Assembly: GCF_900474295.1 (NCBI RefSeq)
Contig: NZ_UCOB01000021.1
Span: 1 to 61,983, forward strand
Reading direction: 5' to 3'
Length of the DNA stretch: 61,983 bases
From: Synechococcus sp. UW140
Lineage (GTDB): Bacteria > Cyanobacteriota > Cyanobacteriia > PCC-6307 > Cyanobiaceae
Each line of letters starts with the position of its first letter. Position 1 is the stretch's first letter. The position numbers and the translations under genes were made by a program. Below, one piece after another: positions 36,673 to 44,962 of this stretch. The notes below the pieces were generated by a model that was not told the DNA's origin, did no database searches, and saw only the letters and a program-made list of their open reading frames with translations.

Positions 36673-38699
36673 GTTGGTGGGCACTGCTGACGCTGCTCTG
36701 GCCGCTCTGGCTTAGCCGTCGCCCAGAAACCCTCACGCCTCTCTGGGGCCGTCGCAGCCTGATCGTGCTGATTGGCGCCCTCACCCTCCGTTACCTGAGC
36801 TGGCGAGTGAGTGCCAGCCTCAATCTGACCAGCGTGACCTCCATCAACCTGAGCCTGGTGCTCTTGATCACGGAAGGCTGGCTACTGCTCAGCGGCCTGA
36901 TCGCGATCAGCCTTGCCTGGAAACGCGTTCCTGATCGCCGCGGCCAAATCCAGGCACTGCATCAGCACTGGCAATTGAGCGAATGGAGGCCTGCGATTGA
37001 TCTCTATGTGCCCACATGCGGAGAACCGATCGCGGTGCTCGAACGCAGCCTGATCGGCTGCACCCAGCAGAGCTATCCCAACACCACCGTCTGGGTGCTG
37101 GATGACAGCGGCCGCTTGGAGGTGAAGCAGCTGGCCTCCCGACTGGGATGCCGCTATCTGCACCGCCCAGACCGGGTGCATGCCAAAGCCGGAAACCTCA
37201 ACCATGGCCTCAGTCATGGCCAGGGTGAGCTGGTGGCGGTGATGGATGCCGATTTCATTCCCCAGAGTGACTTTCTCAGCAGTTGCATCGGCTTTCTGGC
37301 GCAACCAGACGTTGGCCTACTGCAAACGCCGCAGTGCTTTCTGAATGCCGACCCGGTGATGCGCAACCTGGGCATGGAGTCTTGGCTGCTGTCGGATGAA
37401 GAGAGCTTCTATCGCTGGATTCAACCGGTACGCGACGGATGGGGTGCTGTCGTCTGTTCCGGCACCGCGTTCCTGGCACGTCGATCAGCCCTTCAAAGCA
37501 TTGGCGGTTTTGTGGAGGGTGCCATCTCCGAGGATTTCGTCACCGGCATCGCCCTGCGAGCGAAGGGCTGGCAGTTGCTCTATCTCCCAAAGAAATTGAG
37601 TGCAGGCCTAGCCGCAGAAACCATGGCCGATTTCGTGCGCCAGCGGCAACGCTGGGCGGAAGGCACTCTGCAGAGCCTCACCCTGCCCCAGGGCCCACTA
37701 CGCAGCCCAAATCTCAGCCCAGGCCAACGACTGGCCTACCTAGAGGGGGCCCTCCATTGGTTCAACAGCCTGCCGCGCCTGCTGCTTCTGCTGATGCCCC
37801 TGAGCTACGGGCTACTTGGCGTGGTGCCGATCCTGCTCAGCTGGCAGAACGCGCGCGACTATCTGCTGCCGCTGTGGGGGACACTCCTGCTCAGCGTGGG
37901 TTGGCTGAACCGCGGTTCCCGTGGAGCACTGATCAGCGAACTGACTGGCTGGGTGCTCACAGTGCCCCTCAGTCTCACCTTGATCAGGCATGGCACCCGC
38001 CTGCTACGCGGGCGAACCAGCCATGAATTCCTCGTCACCCCAAAGCACCAGCGACGGGACCGTGGGAGCTGCAGTGCCCAGCTGGTGCTGCCGCTGCTGC
38101 TGCTCACCCTGCTCACGTTGATCAATCTGCGCGGACTGCTCCTGCCGGCTGCATCCCTTGACCCGATCGCCCTGAGCGGACGCCCGATCGGCTTGGTCTG
38201 GGCCAGCCTCAATCTGGTCAGCCTCTTGATCGCCCTGCGAGCCTGCTGGGACCCGCCAGCAAGCAATCCAGCACCCTGGCAACAACTCAGCAGTGAGGCA
38301 TGGCTCGAAAACAACGGCGGACCCCGCCATCCCTGCCGGATCAACGCCATCAGTGAAACCGGAGTGGAAGTGAGCTTCACCGGTTTGGCACCGGAGTTCG
38401 TCATCAATAGCCGCCTCATCTGGTGCGACAACGTTGCAGCCCTCCCCGTGACCCTGGTCCGCCGCAGGGGACCGCAGCTGGCCCTGGCCTGGGCAGGGCT
38501 GACGCAGCACCAACACATGGCGCTGATCCACTGGCTCTACGGACGGCCCGATTGCTGGCCAGACCGAAAGGCCAAACAGGAATGGAGAGCTCTACTCATC
38601 CTGATCAGCAGGGTGATCCGACCCGCTGCCACACCTGGACCACTGCAGCGCAGCAAGATGCCCCAACAGCTCAAAGGAGCAGATTGCGGGTTCCGCTGA
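36669..38699 (+). CDS. BcsA-like membrane glycosyltransferase (GT2) with PilZ-like tail
   Basis: 676 residues. Two or three N-terminal helices are followed by a processive GT2 domain with LDDSGR (Asp145, Asp146), MDADF (Asp193, Asp195), TPQCF, SEDF (Glu288, Asp289) and QRQRW (325-329), which are the residues of cellulose synthase. Several membrane helices follow, then a C-terminal segment containing RHPCR and ISETG, which recalls the RxxxR and (D/N)xSxxG motifs of PilZ domains. The first position of the second motif is Ala, so cyclic di-GMP binding may be weak or lost. It probably makes an exported beta-glucan-like polymer. No bcsB or bcsC gene is near. Confidence 0.85.
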   Translation: MSWWALLTLLWPLWLSRRPETLTPLWGRRSLIVLIGALTLRYLSWRVSASLNLTSVTSINLSLVLLITEGWLLLSGLIAISLAWKRVPDRRGQIQALHQHWQLSEWRPAIDLYVPTCGEPIAVLERSLIGCTQQSYPNTTVWVLDDSGRLEVKQLASRLGCRYLHRPDRVHAKAGNLNHGLSHGQGELVAVMDADFIPQSDFLSSCIGFLAQPDVGLLQTPQCFLNADPVMRNLGMESWLLSDEESFYRWIQPVRDGWGAVVCSGTAFLARRSALQSIGGFVEGAISEDFVTGIALRAKGWQLLYLPKKLSAGLAAETMADFVRQRQRWAEGTLQSLTLPQGPLRSPNLSPGQRLAYLEGALHWFNSLPRLLLLLMPLSYGLLGVVPILLSWQNARDYLLPLWGTLLLSVGWLNRGSRGALISELTGWVLTVPLSLTLIRHGTRLLRGRTSHEFLVTPKHQRRDRGSCSAQLVLPLLLLTLLTLINLRGLLLPAASLDPIALSGRPIGLVWASLNLVSLLIALRACWDPPASNPAPWQQLSSEAWLENNGGPRHPCRINAISETGVEVSFTGLAPEFVINSRLIWCDNVAALPVTLVRRRGPQLALAWAGLTQHQHMALIHWLYGRPDCWPDRKAKQEWRALLILISRVIRPAATPGPLQRSKMPQQLKGADCGFR

Positions 38700-39336
38700 T
38701 TGCCTGGGTGGCCAGCAGCAAGGCCACCACCAGATTCAGAGCGACATGCAGGCGACGAATGGAGGGCCAGCGGTCGATCTCCGCTTGCAAACCCATCGAC
38801 AACAACAACAAACCTGCAAGAACCACGCCTCCCCAATAGTGCGATTGCCAGAAGGCCGCCTGCCAGGGCCAATCGGCACCGCGCTGCACTTCAGGCTGCG
38901 ACCCCAGCAGCAACAACATGATCCACGTGCTGATCGCCCATCCCAAGCGCAGAGCAGTGCGACGGCAACGCAACAACGCCACAAAAGCTGCAATCACGCC
39001 GGCTTCAGCAGCCAAAAACGCAATCAGGCGGGGCAAGGAAGGCGACACGGCAGCAAGATCAGCAACCGGACGCCCAATCCAGGCCTCGGCAACGTCATGG
39101 GCAATGGCAATCAGGGACGCGAGGATCACAACAGCCGTCACCCAGCGACCGTGATCAGCGTGCTCCACCGGGACGGTTGGAGCAATCGGATTGATATCGA
39201 GACGCCGCTCCCGCGCCAGGATTCCCAGCCTGATTGTGGCTCCCACCACGGGGTAGACAAACAGAATGATCAACACTGGATGCACCAGTCCAAGCCACTG
39301 CATGGCAGACAGCGAGGGCACGGAAAGCAGGGTCAA
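38671..39336 (-). CDS. DUF4079 membrane protein
   Basis: 221 residues with about six hydrophobic segments. The start matches DUF4079 of cyanobacteria: MQWLGLVHPVLIILFVYPVVGATIRLGILARERRL. HWHYW-type His residues appear in QSHYWGG. The function is unknown. His residues in the helices could bind heme, but this is speculative. Its 3' end overlaps the convergent glycosyltransferase gene by 29 bp. Confidence 0.85.
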   Translation of the reverse strand: MTLLSVPSLSAMQWLGLVHPVLIILFVYPVVGATIRLGILARERRLDINPIAPTVPVEHADHGRWVTAVVILASLIAIAHDVAEAWIGRPVADLAAVSPSLPRLIAFLAAEAGVIAAFVALLRCRRTALRLGWAISTWIMLLLLGSQPEVQRGADWPWQAAFWQSHYWGGVVLAGLLLLSMGLQAEIDRWPSIRRLHVALNLVVALLLATQAISGTRNLLL

Positions 39337-39345
39337 AATCTCCTC

Positions 39346-40101
39346 CTATGGCAAGACGACACTGCTGCTTTGACGGACCAGCAGCAATGAGAAATAGGGC
39401 CGCGACCCAGCTTGCACGGCGGCCGCAGGCACCACCTGCTGATCACCCCAACCGATCCGCTCAGCGAACAGAGTCTGATCGAGTAGCCCCCGAGCCCGAA
39501 GCAGCGGCTGGATCCACTGCCAACGCACCCCCAACTTGATCAGAGCGAGAACGGTGCCACTCTCCTCAGCCTGATCAAGCAATGCCTCCATGGCTGCAGG
39601 TGTTTCAGGGCAAGGACGGATCAACAAGCCCTCCTGTTGCAAGGCCAGTGGCCAGGCGCCGGCGGCGGCGGCGGCGGATACCGAGGAAATCCCAGGGATC
39701 AGTTGCAAGCTCACGTCAGGATGATGGCGCTGAAGCGCCAGCAGCACGTAACTGCCAGTGGCGAACAACGAGATATCCCCCTCACAAAGAAACACCACCC
39801 GATGCCCCTGGCTCACTTCCTTGGCAAGGGTGGAAGCGGCCGCTCGCCAGGCCTCTTGCAGCGCGTCAGGCTCTGTGACCATGGGGAAGACCAGGGGTAG
39901 ATGTCGCTGATTCGGCTGCAGATACGAAGCCACAATCGAAGCGGCCATCCCCACGGCCTCCGGCCGTGCCACTGGATAGGCCACCACCTCAGCTGCGCAG
40001 AGACAGCGATGGGCCCGAAGCGTGAGCAGATCAGGAGCACCGGGACCGACTCCGATCAGGACCAGCGGAGACGTTGAGGGAACAACGGGGGATGCAGTAA
40101 T
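39346..40101 (-). CDS. cobI: Precorrin-2 C20-methyltransferase
   Basis: About 251 residues. It adds the C20 methyl in cobalamin ring synthesis from S-adenosylmethionine. The N-terminal SAM-binding VLIGVGPGAPDLLTLRA is open in the same frame as VAYPVARP and lies upstream of the first GTG (39987), so the real start must be further up. VFLCEGDISLFATG, LIPGISSVSAAAA and the C-terminal SLLLV follow the family. No ATG, GTG or TTG is available. AGGGG lies 7 nt before an ATT codon at 40101-40099, which is the best candidate start. A CTG at 40107 is the alternative. Confidence 0.85.
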   Translation of the reverse strand: MTASPVVPSTSPLVLIGVGPGAPDLLTLRAHRCLCAAEVVAYPVARPEAVGMAASIVASYLQPNQRHLPLVFPMVTEPDALQEAWRAAASTLAKEVSQGHRVVFLCEGDISLFATGSYVLLALQRHHPDVSLQLIPGISSVSAAAAAGAWPLALQQEGLLIRPCPETPAAMEALLDQAEESGTVLALIKLGVRWQWIQPLLRARGLLDQTLFAERIGWGDQQVVPAAAVQAGSRPYFSLLLVRQSSSVVLP

Positions 40102-40183
40102 GCTCAGACCCCTGGGTGCAACTGGGCTTGTTCTAGGTCACGCCAGCCCTGCCCCCAGAATGCTCAACGACCTCGAAGCGGCA

Positions 40184-40729
40184 ATGAGCACACTTCGCAT
40201 CCATCAAGCCGCCAAGCCATCCGCACCGCCCTTACTCGAAGCCTCTGATCCAGACCAGATTCAGCAGGAGCTGGCTGAGAGGGGGATTGACTTCCAACGC
40301 TGGCCAACAAGCCAAGCTCTGCCAACCGGAGCCAACCAGGAGGTCATCCTCCAGGCCTACGCCAATGAGGTGGCCAGAGTGCAGGCGTCAGGTGCTTATC
40401 CCACCGTTGACGCCATCCGGATCACACCGGATCACACCGACAAAACAAGCCTGCGTGAGAAGTTTCTGCGGGAACACACCCACAGCGAAGACGAGGTGCG
40501 GTTGTTCGTGGAAGGAAGGGGGCTATTCACCCTTCACATCGGCGAGGAAGTGCTCCAACTGCTCTGTGAAGCTGACGACTGGATTGCCGTTCCGGCAGGC
40601 ACCAAACACTGGTTTGACATGGGAAGCGAACCAAACTTCTGCGCCATCCGTTTCTTCAATCAGGCCGAGGGCTGGGTCGCAGAGTTCACCGGCGACACCC
40701 TGGCCGAACACTTCGATCGATTGGAATGA
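40184..40729 (+). CDS. mtnD: Acireductone dioxygenase
   Basis: 181 residues from the ATG at 40184, aligned with the Klebsiella enzyme: MSTLRIHQ, EEIQQEL-like segment, FERW-like FQRW, KFLREHTHSEDEVRLFVEG (metal-binding His-x-His and Glu), LHIGEEVLQLLCE, VPAGTKHWFDMG (metal His). It oxidises acireductone in the methionine salvage pathway. Product outcome depends on the bound metal (Fe or Ni). mtnB and mtnC lie about 20 kb away at 60560-61920. It is divergent from cobI across about 80 bp. Confidence 0.95.
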   Translation: MSTLRIHQAAKPSAPPLLEASDPDQIQQELAERGIDFQRWPTSQALPTGANQEVILQAYANEVARVQASGAYPTVDAIRITPDHTDKTSLREKFLREHTHSEDEVRLFVEGRGLFTLHIGEEVLQLLCEADDWIAVPAGTKHWFDMGSEPNFCAIRFFNQAEGWVAEFTGDTLAEHFDRLE

Positions 40730-40756
40730 TCAGGGAATGGACTGGGATGAAGGCTC

Positions 40757-40990
40757 TCAGGCAGCGAGCAGCAGATGAGCATCCACAACGGACTTCAACG
40801 CAATTCGGTTGCTGCTGGGAGACTGCTGCGGAACGGACTCGCCCACCAGCAACGCCGCCTCAAGATCAGAGCACTTGCGCAACAGGTCTTTGACCAAAGG
40901 GTTGGCCTTCAGGACATCCCACTGATCATCTGTGGTGCCATTCCGAAGAGCCTGGAGGGAATCGGCAACCGCCACAACAGGTTCAACCAT
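40757..40990 (-). CDS. Small unknown protein
   Basis: About 77 residues from the ATG at 40990. A GTG at 41032 would add 14 hydrophobic residues. The sequence MVEPVVAVADSLQALRNG, then DDQWDVLKANPLVKDLLRKCSDLEAALL, has a natural helical composition but no known motif. It lies between mtnD (convergent) and grrM (same strand, 218 bp upstream). Its relation to the Grr cassette is unknown. Confidence 0.45.
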   Translation of the reverse strand: MVEPVVAVADSLQALRNGTTDDQWDVLKANPLVKDLLRKCSDLEAALLVGESVPQQSPSSNRIALKSVVDAHLLLAA

Positions 40991-41207
40991 CGCCAGACAA
41001 GCAACGACAGGACCAATACTAAAACTGCCCACAGGGCACTGGTCAATCTCTTTGGACTTCTTTTGGACTTTGATTGCGATTGCGTAGCGATTGCAACCCT
41101 GGCGACACCGAACCCCAGCAAGAAGACCAACAGGCAGAGCTCTGGGCAGTACAGAACCACCGCAGGCAGGCGTCAGGCCGGCTGGATTGCGCAGCTCCAA
41201 TCCCCAG

Positions 41208-42356
41208 TCAGCTGGCCGTAGCCGACTGCTCCTCTAGCTGCTCAAGCAGCACGTCCACAGGAATCTTGGTGGAAAAGCGACAGGCACAGGTCTCACTGGC
41301 ATTGAGCGTGCCGTGCTCCCAATACTTATTACTCCCGGTACCACCACCACAGAAACCGTAGTAATCGCATTGGCTCCTGCACTCAGCCATGCCGGCATTC
41401 ATATCGTGCTGCAATTGGCGAAACGCTTGCGTTTGCGTCGCATCCTCAAGCGAAAGATCGCGAAGGTTGCCAAGATTGAACAGGCCATAGCGTTCGGTTT
41501 CAACCGAGAGCAGCTCCGGATCAAAGGTTGAGAAATTGCCCGCCGCATCCACACTAAGAATCGAATAAGGGCGATTCATCTCGTTTTGGCGAAGGCGTTG
41601 ACCAAAGCTGATCATCTCCAACACCTGATCAAACTCCCGCAGCTTGATAGGGAAGCCATCCCGTTGATTACGGCGCCAGAAACGCCGCAAAAACTCTCGG
41701 TACTGCTTCTCACGCCTCAACCCCTGCATGGAGGAGTGGACATGAACACCTTCCTGCTCCTCAACATTAAATCCGACGTGATGAATGCCTTCATCCCGCA
41801 GAAATTCATACATCTCATCAGGCTGATCTAGTGCTTCATGGGTAAGCACTGCAATAGCGTGAAAGGGAATACCATGATCTTGAAGGGTGCGAATTCCACG
41901 CATCGTGTGCCGATGGGATCCGTTGCCGTTACGGAAGCGTCGATGGGAGTCATGAATGCACTCAGGACCATCAATACTGACGCCAACCTCAATCTTATTT
42001 CTCTTAATACACGCTGCCCATTGATCATTGATCAGGGTGGCATTCGTCTGAATGTGCTGATCAATCACCACGCCCTGCTGCTGCAGCTCGGCAGTCGCTT
42101 TTTCAAGGCATTTCGTGGCCTCATCGTAATAGCTACAGGGCAAGGTGAGAGGCTCACCGGCATGCCAGAGAATCGAAAGATGAGGACCCCAGAAGGGACT
42201 CTCGTAAATCCTCTGCAACAACAGCGGCAGCTGACTGAGATCAAACTGGTGACGCTTCTGACGGTCGGGCAGGTAGCAATAGCTGCAATCAAGATTGCAG
42301 AGAGATGTGGCCTGGATCACCACCAGGCCAATAGGACCGTAGTCAGCGCTGTTCAC
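41208..42356 (-). CDS. grrM: Cyclophane-forming radical SAM/SPASM maturase GrrM
   Basis: 382 residues from a GTG. The N-terminal radical SAM cluster CNLDCSYC (Cys20, Cys24, Cys27) binds the 4Fe-4S centre that cleaves S-adenosylmethionine. LWHAGEPL, QTNATLIN and GVSIDGP follow in the barrel. The C-terminal SPASM domain has Cys-rich CRSQCDYYGFCGGG and SETCACRF for auxiliary clusters. This is the GrrM/OscB type that cross-links aromatic side chains to a nearby residue in a ribosomally made peptide. The start overlaps the grrA stop (GTGA), so enzyme and substrate are translationally coupled. The next gene upstream is the precursor. Confidence 0.9.
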   Translation of the reverse strand: MNSADYGPIGLVVIQATSLCNLDCSYCYLPDRQKRHQFDLSQLPLLLQRIYESPFWGPHLSILWHAGEPLTLPCSYYDEATKCLEKATAELQQQGVVIDQHIQTNATLINDQWAACIKRNKIEVGVSIDGPECIHDSHRRFRNGNGSHRHTMRGIRTLQDHGIPFHAIAVLTHEALDQPDEMYEFLRDEGIHHVGFNVEEQEGVHVHSSMQGLRREKQYREFLRRFWRRNQRDGFPIKLREFDQVLEMISFGQRLRQNEMNRPYSILSVDAAGNFSTFDPELLSVETERYGLFNLGNLRDLSLEDATQTQAFRQLQHDMNAGMAECRSQCDYYGFCGGGTGSNKYWEHGTLNASETCACRFSTKIPVDVLLEQLEEQSATAS

Positions 42357-42661
42357 CAGTTTGCGAATCCTCCCCGGTAAGCATTACCAAAGCCTCCTCC
42401 GCCACCATTGGCAAATCCGCGACCACGGCCATTGCCCCAGGCACGTCCACGACCATTCCCCCAGGCCCGCGCCACCAAGGGTGGCGTTTGGGGGGGCTGA
42501 TGATCCAGGTCGCTCCAGACCTGATGATCAATCTTTTGAATCCGTTGTTCCAAGGCATTGCTTGCATCAGGCTGACTGTGCACAGCAGCACGACTGGACT
42601 CACAGAGCACAGAGCTGGCAGCCAGTGCAGCAGCAAGGCTGAGAAGTGTGGTCTTGTTCAT
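42353..42661 (-). CDS. grrA: Gly-rich RiPP precursor GrrA (triceptide type)
   Basis: 102 residues. A Sec-type signal (MNKTTLLSLAAALAASS, followed by Ser/Arg/Ala) is followed by a helical leader (ALEQRIQKIDHQVWSDLD) and a Gly-rich core (66-102). The core holds five aromatic-X-Asn triads: W67-G-N69, W75-G-N77, F83-A-N85, F91-G-N93 and F99-A-N101. In this family the maturase joins the aromatic ring to the third residue to make a three-residue cyclophane. The aromatic residues are exactly eight apart. The ATG at 42661 is chosen over a TTG 12 nt upstream. grrP lies 50 bp upstream on the same strand. Confidence 0.9.
   Translation of the reverse strand: MNKTTLLSLAAALAASSVLCESSRAAVHSQPDASNALEQRIQKIDHQVWSDLDHQPPQTPPLVARAWGNGRGRAWGNGRGRGFANGGGGGFGNAYRGGFANW
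42356..42466 (-). repeat. grrA: Octad repeats in the grrA core
   Basis: Imperfect 24-bp repeats encoding AWGNGRGR twice, then GFANGGGG, GFGNAYRG and GFANW. Each begins with Ala or Gly, then an aromatic residue, a small residue and Asn. The first two units are identical in protein and near-identical in DNA, which suggests recent duplication. Confidence 0.85.
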
Positions 42662-42710
42662 GGTGAAGGTCAAAGAAACACGACGTAACTGGAGAAGAGC
42701 GCGCGTGGCG

Positions 42711-43631
42711 CTACTTGTTGCTGAACTGTGCAGTGGTCGACAGAACCATCCGGAAGAAAGTGCTGATCTTCTGATCGCTCAGGTCAATGGCGCTGTCGCT
42801 TCCGATCCAGCGATTGATTTCCGAACGCACCGCAGGATCGTTGTCGATGTAGGCAGAGAGCAGACGACCGATCGCCAGATTGCTGACGTTGAGTAAATGG
42901 GGCGTGGAATCACCCACGACACAGCCCACGCCTGAGCGGCTGTAGGCCCGGTCAGGAACCAACGCATCATCGGGAGCGGTCGCCTGTCGATTGGCCTTCA
43001 ACCAGAGACTGTCACCACCAAGGAAGGACACATCACCATTCTTGAGGCCTGCTAGAGCCTGCTCAGGAGTATCGAAGAACTGAAACTGAGCGTCGTCAAG
43101 CGACCGTGCCAACACATCGGCAGCAACCGTGTTCTGGACAACACCAATGGTCTTGCCCTGGAGACTGCCTGGAGTGCCATCGTTGCCCTCGGGGGCTAAC
43201 ACCCGCACACCACCATTGGCGAAGGGGATGGTGAAATCAAGCGTGCGCTGACGCTCCCAACTGAATGCCACACCACAGGCGATATCTGCAGCACCGGAGC
43301 GAATTTTGTCGAGCCCTTCTCGGGCTGATGTCACCGCAACCGGTTCGATCGCGAAGCTGTCGGCCTTGGCATGGGGCGCCGTTTTCATCTGATCACGGAT
43401 CGCCTCCAGCACAACAAAAGACAGGCCGTCATAGTTGTCGCCATTCTTCTGAACCATCGGCAAGGCATCACCGATCACCACGGCCCGCAAGCTTCCGGTT
43501 TCAAACGCGTTAGCTGTGGCCTGTGCTGCCTTAGACCCGCCATCCGACTCGGCGGCGGGCTTCTGACAGGCCACCACTGCCATGGCCGAGAGAGCGAGCA
43601 ATCCGCATGTGGCCGTCTTCCGCAAACCCAT
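42711..43631 (-). CDS. grrP: Orphan periplasmic binding protein GrrP
   Basis: 306 residues. The N-terminus LLALSAMAVVACQK is a lipoprotein signal with Cys22 as the likely lipid anchor. A type 3 solute-binding fold follows: GLSFVVLEAIRDQM, IRSGAADIACGVAFSWERQRTLDFTIPF, GKTIGVVQNTVAADVLA, and GLKNGDVSFLGGDSLWL. No ABC permease or ATPase is adjacent, as expected for GrrP, which occurs with grrA and grrM. It may bind or display the modified peptide or sense a ligand, but this is unproven. It probably heads the grrP-grrA-grrM operon. Confidence 0.88.
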   Translation of the reverse strand: MGLRKTATCGLLALSAMAVVACQKPAAESDGGSKAAQATANAFETGSLRAVVIGDALPMVQKNGDNYDGLSFVVLEAIRDQMKTAPHAKADSFAIEPVAVTSAREGLDKIRSGAADIACGVAFSWERQRTLDFTIPFANGGVRVLAPEGNDGTPGSLQGKTIGVVQNTVAADVLARSLDDAQFQFFDTPEQALAGLKNGDVSFLGGDSLWLKANRQATAPDDALVPDRAYSRSGVGCVVGDSTPHLLNVSNLAIGRLLSAYIDNDPAVRSEINRWIGSDSAIDLSDQKISTFFRMVLSTTAQFSNK

Positions 43632-44352
43632 TGTGCTGACCTTCGAATGAGATCCAACAGACCTCAGATCTAGACAGAGAAGCCAGAAGCGACCACAGAT
43701 CAGATCTGAACCAGCACGATCGGGATCAGAACGGCAACTCAGCTGCCGTCAGTTCATACAGATGAAACGAAGCCCACTCTGAGCCCAGGCATCCGTGCGC
43801 CTTCGCAATGCACCCACCAACCTCTCCAGCCATGACATCAAGAATGGTGCGGTATGGAACCTGCAGTCGCGAGACGATCGGAAAAGTCGCCAAAGGCACG
43901 GACGTGCGCAGCAGTTTGCACCAGGGTTATGACTGACCCAATCTCCTCTGGTGTCCATGTCATTCCACGACTCAAACACGGCTCAGCAGAAGAAATCCGA
44001 GGCCGGAAAAACAGGGGCTGCCAAGCAGAACACACTCCTGGCTCGACCGATTTACCCAGGGACACGCGGAACGTCTCACCCTTCCGCCTAATCCAGTGCA
44101 CTCAGCGGCGAACCAAGTGCTCACCAAGCATGGGCACTTGGTTCGCCCGACCACGGCAGTTCGCCAAACTGCTCCTGCTCACAAGCCAGTCCTTCTGGAT
44201 CTCGTGCTTCACGCGGCTGAACGAGCAACCCTTCACATCAGAGGGACCGGCCAACGCAATAAGGCGCCTTTCCAGATGCAACAGAACGAGGCCTTCACAG
44301 TGCACCAAGCCGAGCTGCCTCAACAGTGCATCAGGGCCGCAACAACCCTGAT
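43632..44352. other. 721-bp gene-poor region upstream of grrP
   Basis: No convincing gene on either strand. The open frames are short, overlap each other and lack family features. It should hold the grrP promoter. It contains a perfect 14-bp inverted repeat (44107-44147). A small RNA is possible but no known cyanobacterial RNA family was recognised. Confidence 0.4.
44107..44147. repeat. Perfect 14-bp inverted repeat
   Basis: Arms GGCGAACCAAGTGC and GCACTTGGTTCGCC are exact reverse complements, separated by 13 nt. There is no T-run on either side, so it is not a standard terminator. It could be an RNA hairpin or a binding site. Confidence 0.8.
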
Positions 44353-44538
44353 TTAGATCGCGGCACTCTGGAACGAGTACTCAGCGAGGCATCGAAACAC
44401 TTCTTGCTTCTTTTGAAGCAGAAACTCCTGCTCGCTTGGGTCACCTCCGCCCCAACTTTTAAGCGCATCGCAGGTCGTCTTGTATTCGAGTCGCAAGGCA
44501 TTGAGGTCGTAGGAGAAAGAAGCAACGGTCTCATCCAT
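44353..44538 (-). CDS. 61-residue unknown protein
   Basis: The translation (MDETVASFSYDLNALRLEY, then a WGGGDPSEQEFLLQKKQEVFRCLAEYSF stretch) has the balanced composition and helical pattern of a real small soluble protein. No domain is recognised. A longer overlapping frame on the same strand has a less natural composition and is rejected. It ends just right of the gene-poor region. Confidence 0.5.
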   Translation of the reverse strand: MDETVASFSYDLNALRLEYKTTCDALKSWGGGDPSEQEFLLQKKQEVFRCLAEYSFQSAAI

Positions 44539-44735
44539 GGCATCGAAAAAAGAATGGCCAAATTATTACAAGACACTTCATCTCCTTGACGTATCAAGGG
44601 CGACTCTCCTCGATTCGGACGATGGACGATAACCGCAGGCCGCGCGCACCGCGATCCAGCCAAGGTGTGGGTATCTCCGTCACGGCCAGCAGCCAGTGTT
44701 GGCCACAGTTTCTGGGTTCGTTCATTCGCTTTGAC

Positions 44736-44900
44736 ATGACCACCGAAATTCGCAATTGGGCCGTTGTTGCGGCAGCGATGGAAGCCCAAGGAGCCACCCA
44801 CAGCGAGATGTATCGCCGCGCCAAAGCGCTTGCAGAAGGCCAGTCCGACCCGATGCCGACCAGCTTCCCAGCGGCACCCTTAAGCATCTCCGCTGCTTGA
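44736..44900 (+). CDS. 54-residue unknown protein
   Basis: From the ATG at 44736: MTTEIRNWAVVAAAMEAQG, then SEMYRRAKALAEGQSDPMP and a short tail. It is a single helical hairpin-like unit with no signal or membrane helix. A terminator 28 bp past the stop supports it as a real gene. An upstream ATG (44586) would add 50 basic, low-quality residues. Confidence 0.6.
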   Translation: MTTEIRNWAVVAAAMEAQGATHSEMYRRAKALAEGQSDPMPTSFPAAPLSISAA

Positions 44901-44927
44901 GCACCTCGCTATCAGCCCACTAGATCG

Positions 44928-44962
44928 AAACGCCTCGAGCTTCGGCTCGGGGTGTTTTTTTT
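44928..44962 (+). terminator. Rho-independent terminator
   Basis: Stem ACGCCTCGAGC / GCTCGGGGTGT around a TTCG tetraloop, followed by eight T. It ends the 54-residue gene. Confidence 0.9.

Noticed and set aside
42602..42661. Lipoprotein signal in GrrA (Cys20)
   Set aside because: The residues before the Cys (SVL) do not fit a lipobox, so a normal Sec signal is preferred.
44331..44801. 156-codon minus-strand frame across the 61- and 54-residue genes
   Set aside because: Arg/Gly/Ser-rich composition and overlap with two better small-gene candidates and a terminator-supported gene on the other strand.
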